A stretch of 5,228 bases of DNA, from positions 1 to 5,228 of the forward strand of contig JAVEEJ010000273.1 of the NCBI GenBank assembly GCA_030840515.1, read 5' to 3'. Under the pieces are notes generated by a model. That model was not told the origin of the DNA and ran no database searches. It saw only the letters and a list, made by a program, of their open reading frames with translations. Both the position numbers and the translations under genes were made by a program. Shown in pieces: positions 4,655 through 5,228 of this stretch. How positions within the stretch are numbered: position 1 is the first letter of the stretch; every line of letters starts with the position of its first letter. This DNA comes from Frankiaceae bacterium (GTDB taxonomy: Bacteria > Actinomycetota > Actinomycetes > JAVEEJ01).

Positions 4655-5228
4655 ATGTCACCGATGCTGCGTTCCGCGGCAGGCTCCGACGTCGGACGCC
4701 GCAGGCCGATGAACCAGGATTCCGCCGTCATCACCTCGCGGCTGCTCGCCGTGGCGGACGGGATGGGTGGGCACGCCCACGGCGAGGTGGCCAGCACCGT
4801 CGCCGTCGAGGCGCTCCTCGAACTGGACCAGAGCCTGACCGGTGTGGATCTGTCCGGGATCGACCTGCTCGCTGCGCTCGGCGGCGCCGTCGACGCGGCT
4901 GCGGCCCGGCTGACCGCGCTCGCCCAGCAGGATCCCGAGCTGCGCGGCACCGGCACCACCGTCGTGGCGTTCCTGGTGGACGGCACGCGGATCGGCGTCG
5001 CGCACATCGGCGACTCGCGCGCCTACCTGTTGCGCGACGACGCCCTGCAGCGGCTCACCCACGACCACACCCTGGTGCAGTCGCTGATCGACGAGGGTCA
5101 GATCTCGGAGGAGGAGGCGCTCACCCATCCGCGCCGTTCCTGGATCATGCGGGCGCTCGACGGCCGCGGCAATCCCGATGTCGACGTCACGATTCTCGAC
5201 GTCGAGCCTGGCGACCGTTACCTGGTCT
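4655..5228 (+). CDS. PP2C-family Ser/Thr protein phosphatase (3' end outside window)
   Basis: The visible 191 residues form most of a metal-dependent PP2C (PPM) phosphatase domain, which removes phosphate from Ser/Thr of proteins and opposes Hanks-type kinases. Motifs in order are 'MNQDS' (19-23), 'LLAVADGMGGHAHGEVAS' (30-47; D35 and G36 bind metal), 'GTGTTVVAFLV' (98-108), 'VAHIGDSRAYLLRD' (115-128), 'LTHDHTLVQSLIDEGQI' (134-150), 'EEEALTHPRR' (152-161) and 'IMRALDG' (164-170). The layout matches bacterial PstP-type enzymes, with no extra N-terminal domain, so the protein probably begins with the catalytic domain. The remaining metal-binding aspartates and any C-terminal membrane segment lie beyond the window. 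The neighbours are not the usual cell-division/kinase cluster (FHA, RodA, PbpA, PknA/B) of the main actinobacterial PstP, so this is more likely an additional phosphatase. The start at ATG 4655 rests on AGAGGG upstream. Confidence 0.93.
   Translation, partial: MSPMLRSAAGSDVGRRRPMNQDSAVITSRLLAVADGMGGHAHGEVASTVAVEALLELDQSLTGVDLSGIDLLAALGGAVDAAAARLTALAQQDPELRGTGTTVVAFLVDGTRIGVAHIGDSRAYLLRDDALQRLTHDHTLVQSLIDEGQISEEEALTHPRRSWIMRALDGRGNPDVDVTILDVEPGDRYLV

Noticed and set aside
1..5228. CRISPR array or other regular repeat array
   Set aside because: No regularly spaced repeats of suitable length were seen; the repeats found are short and isolated.

Overview
The window is very GC-rich DNA with GTG/ATG starts and actinobacterial protein families. 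The tRNA-linked integrase and the GPP34-type gene most resemble Pseudonocardia or a related member of the Pseudonocardiales. That placement comes from remembered family features, not from a database search.

Layout, left to right. (1) Bases 1-410 hold the 3' end of an ECF42-type sigma factor gene (+). (2) Bases 411-686 hold no recognisable gene. (3) Roughly 689-2100 is an apparently intact IS110-family insertion sequence. Its transposase is on the minus strand (716-1945), its 3' end is short and hairpin-bearing, and its 5' non-coding end is long and rich in repeats. This matches where IS110-group elements encode their bridge RNA. (4) Bases 2164-3402 (-) hold a tyrosine site-specific integrase that is clearly dead. 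It carries two nonsense codons, two uncompensated frameshifts and a probable compensating frameshift pair, yet all its catalytic motifs can still be read across the frames. (5) Bases 3479-3555 (-) hold a tRNA-Arg(TCT) gene with an encoded CCA, just upstream of the integrase remnant. It is the likely attachment site of the old element. (6) Bases 3556-3920 have no convincing gene. (7) Bases 3921-4586 (+) encode a GPP34 (GOLPH3-like) family protein. (8) From 4655 (+) to beyond the window edge runs a PP2C-type Ser/Thr protein phosphatase.

Taken together, 411-3478 reads as a decayed integrative element anchored at a tRNA-Arg. Its integrase has been inactivated repeatedly, and an IS110 element sits directly behind it. 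The right part (3921-5228) looks like ordinary chromosome: a GPP34 gene followed in the same direction by a phosphatase gene 68 bases later, possibly co-transcribed.

No wholly new system is evident. The most interesting item is the structured non-coding 5' end of the IS110 element, a candidate bridge-RNA locus. The mutational record in the integrase is next.
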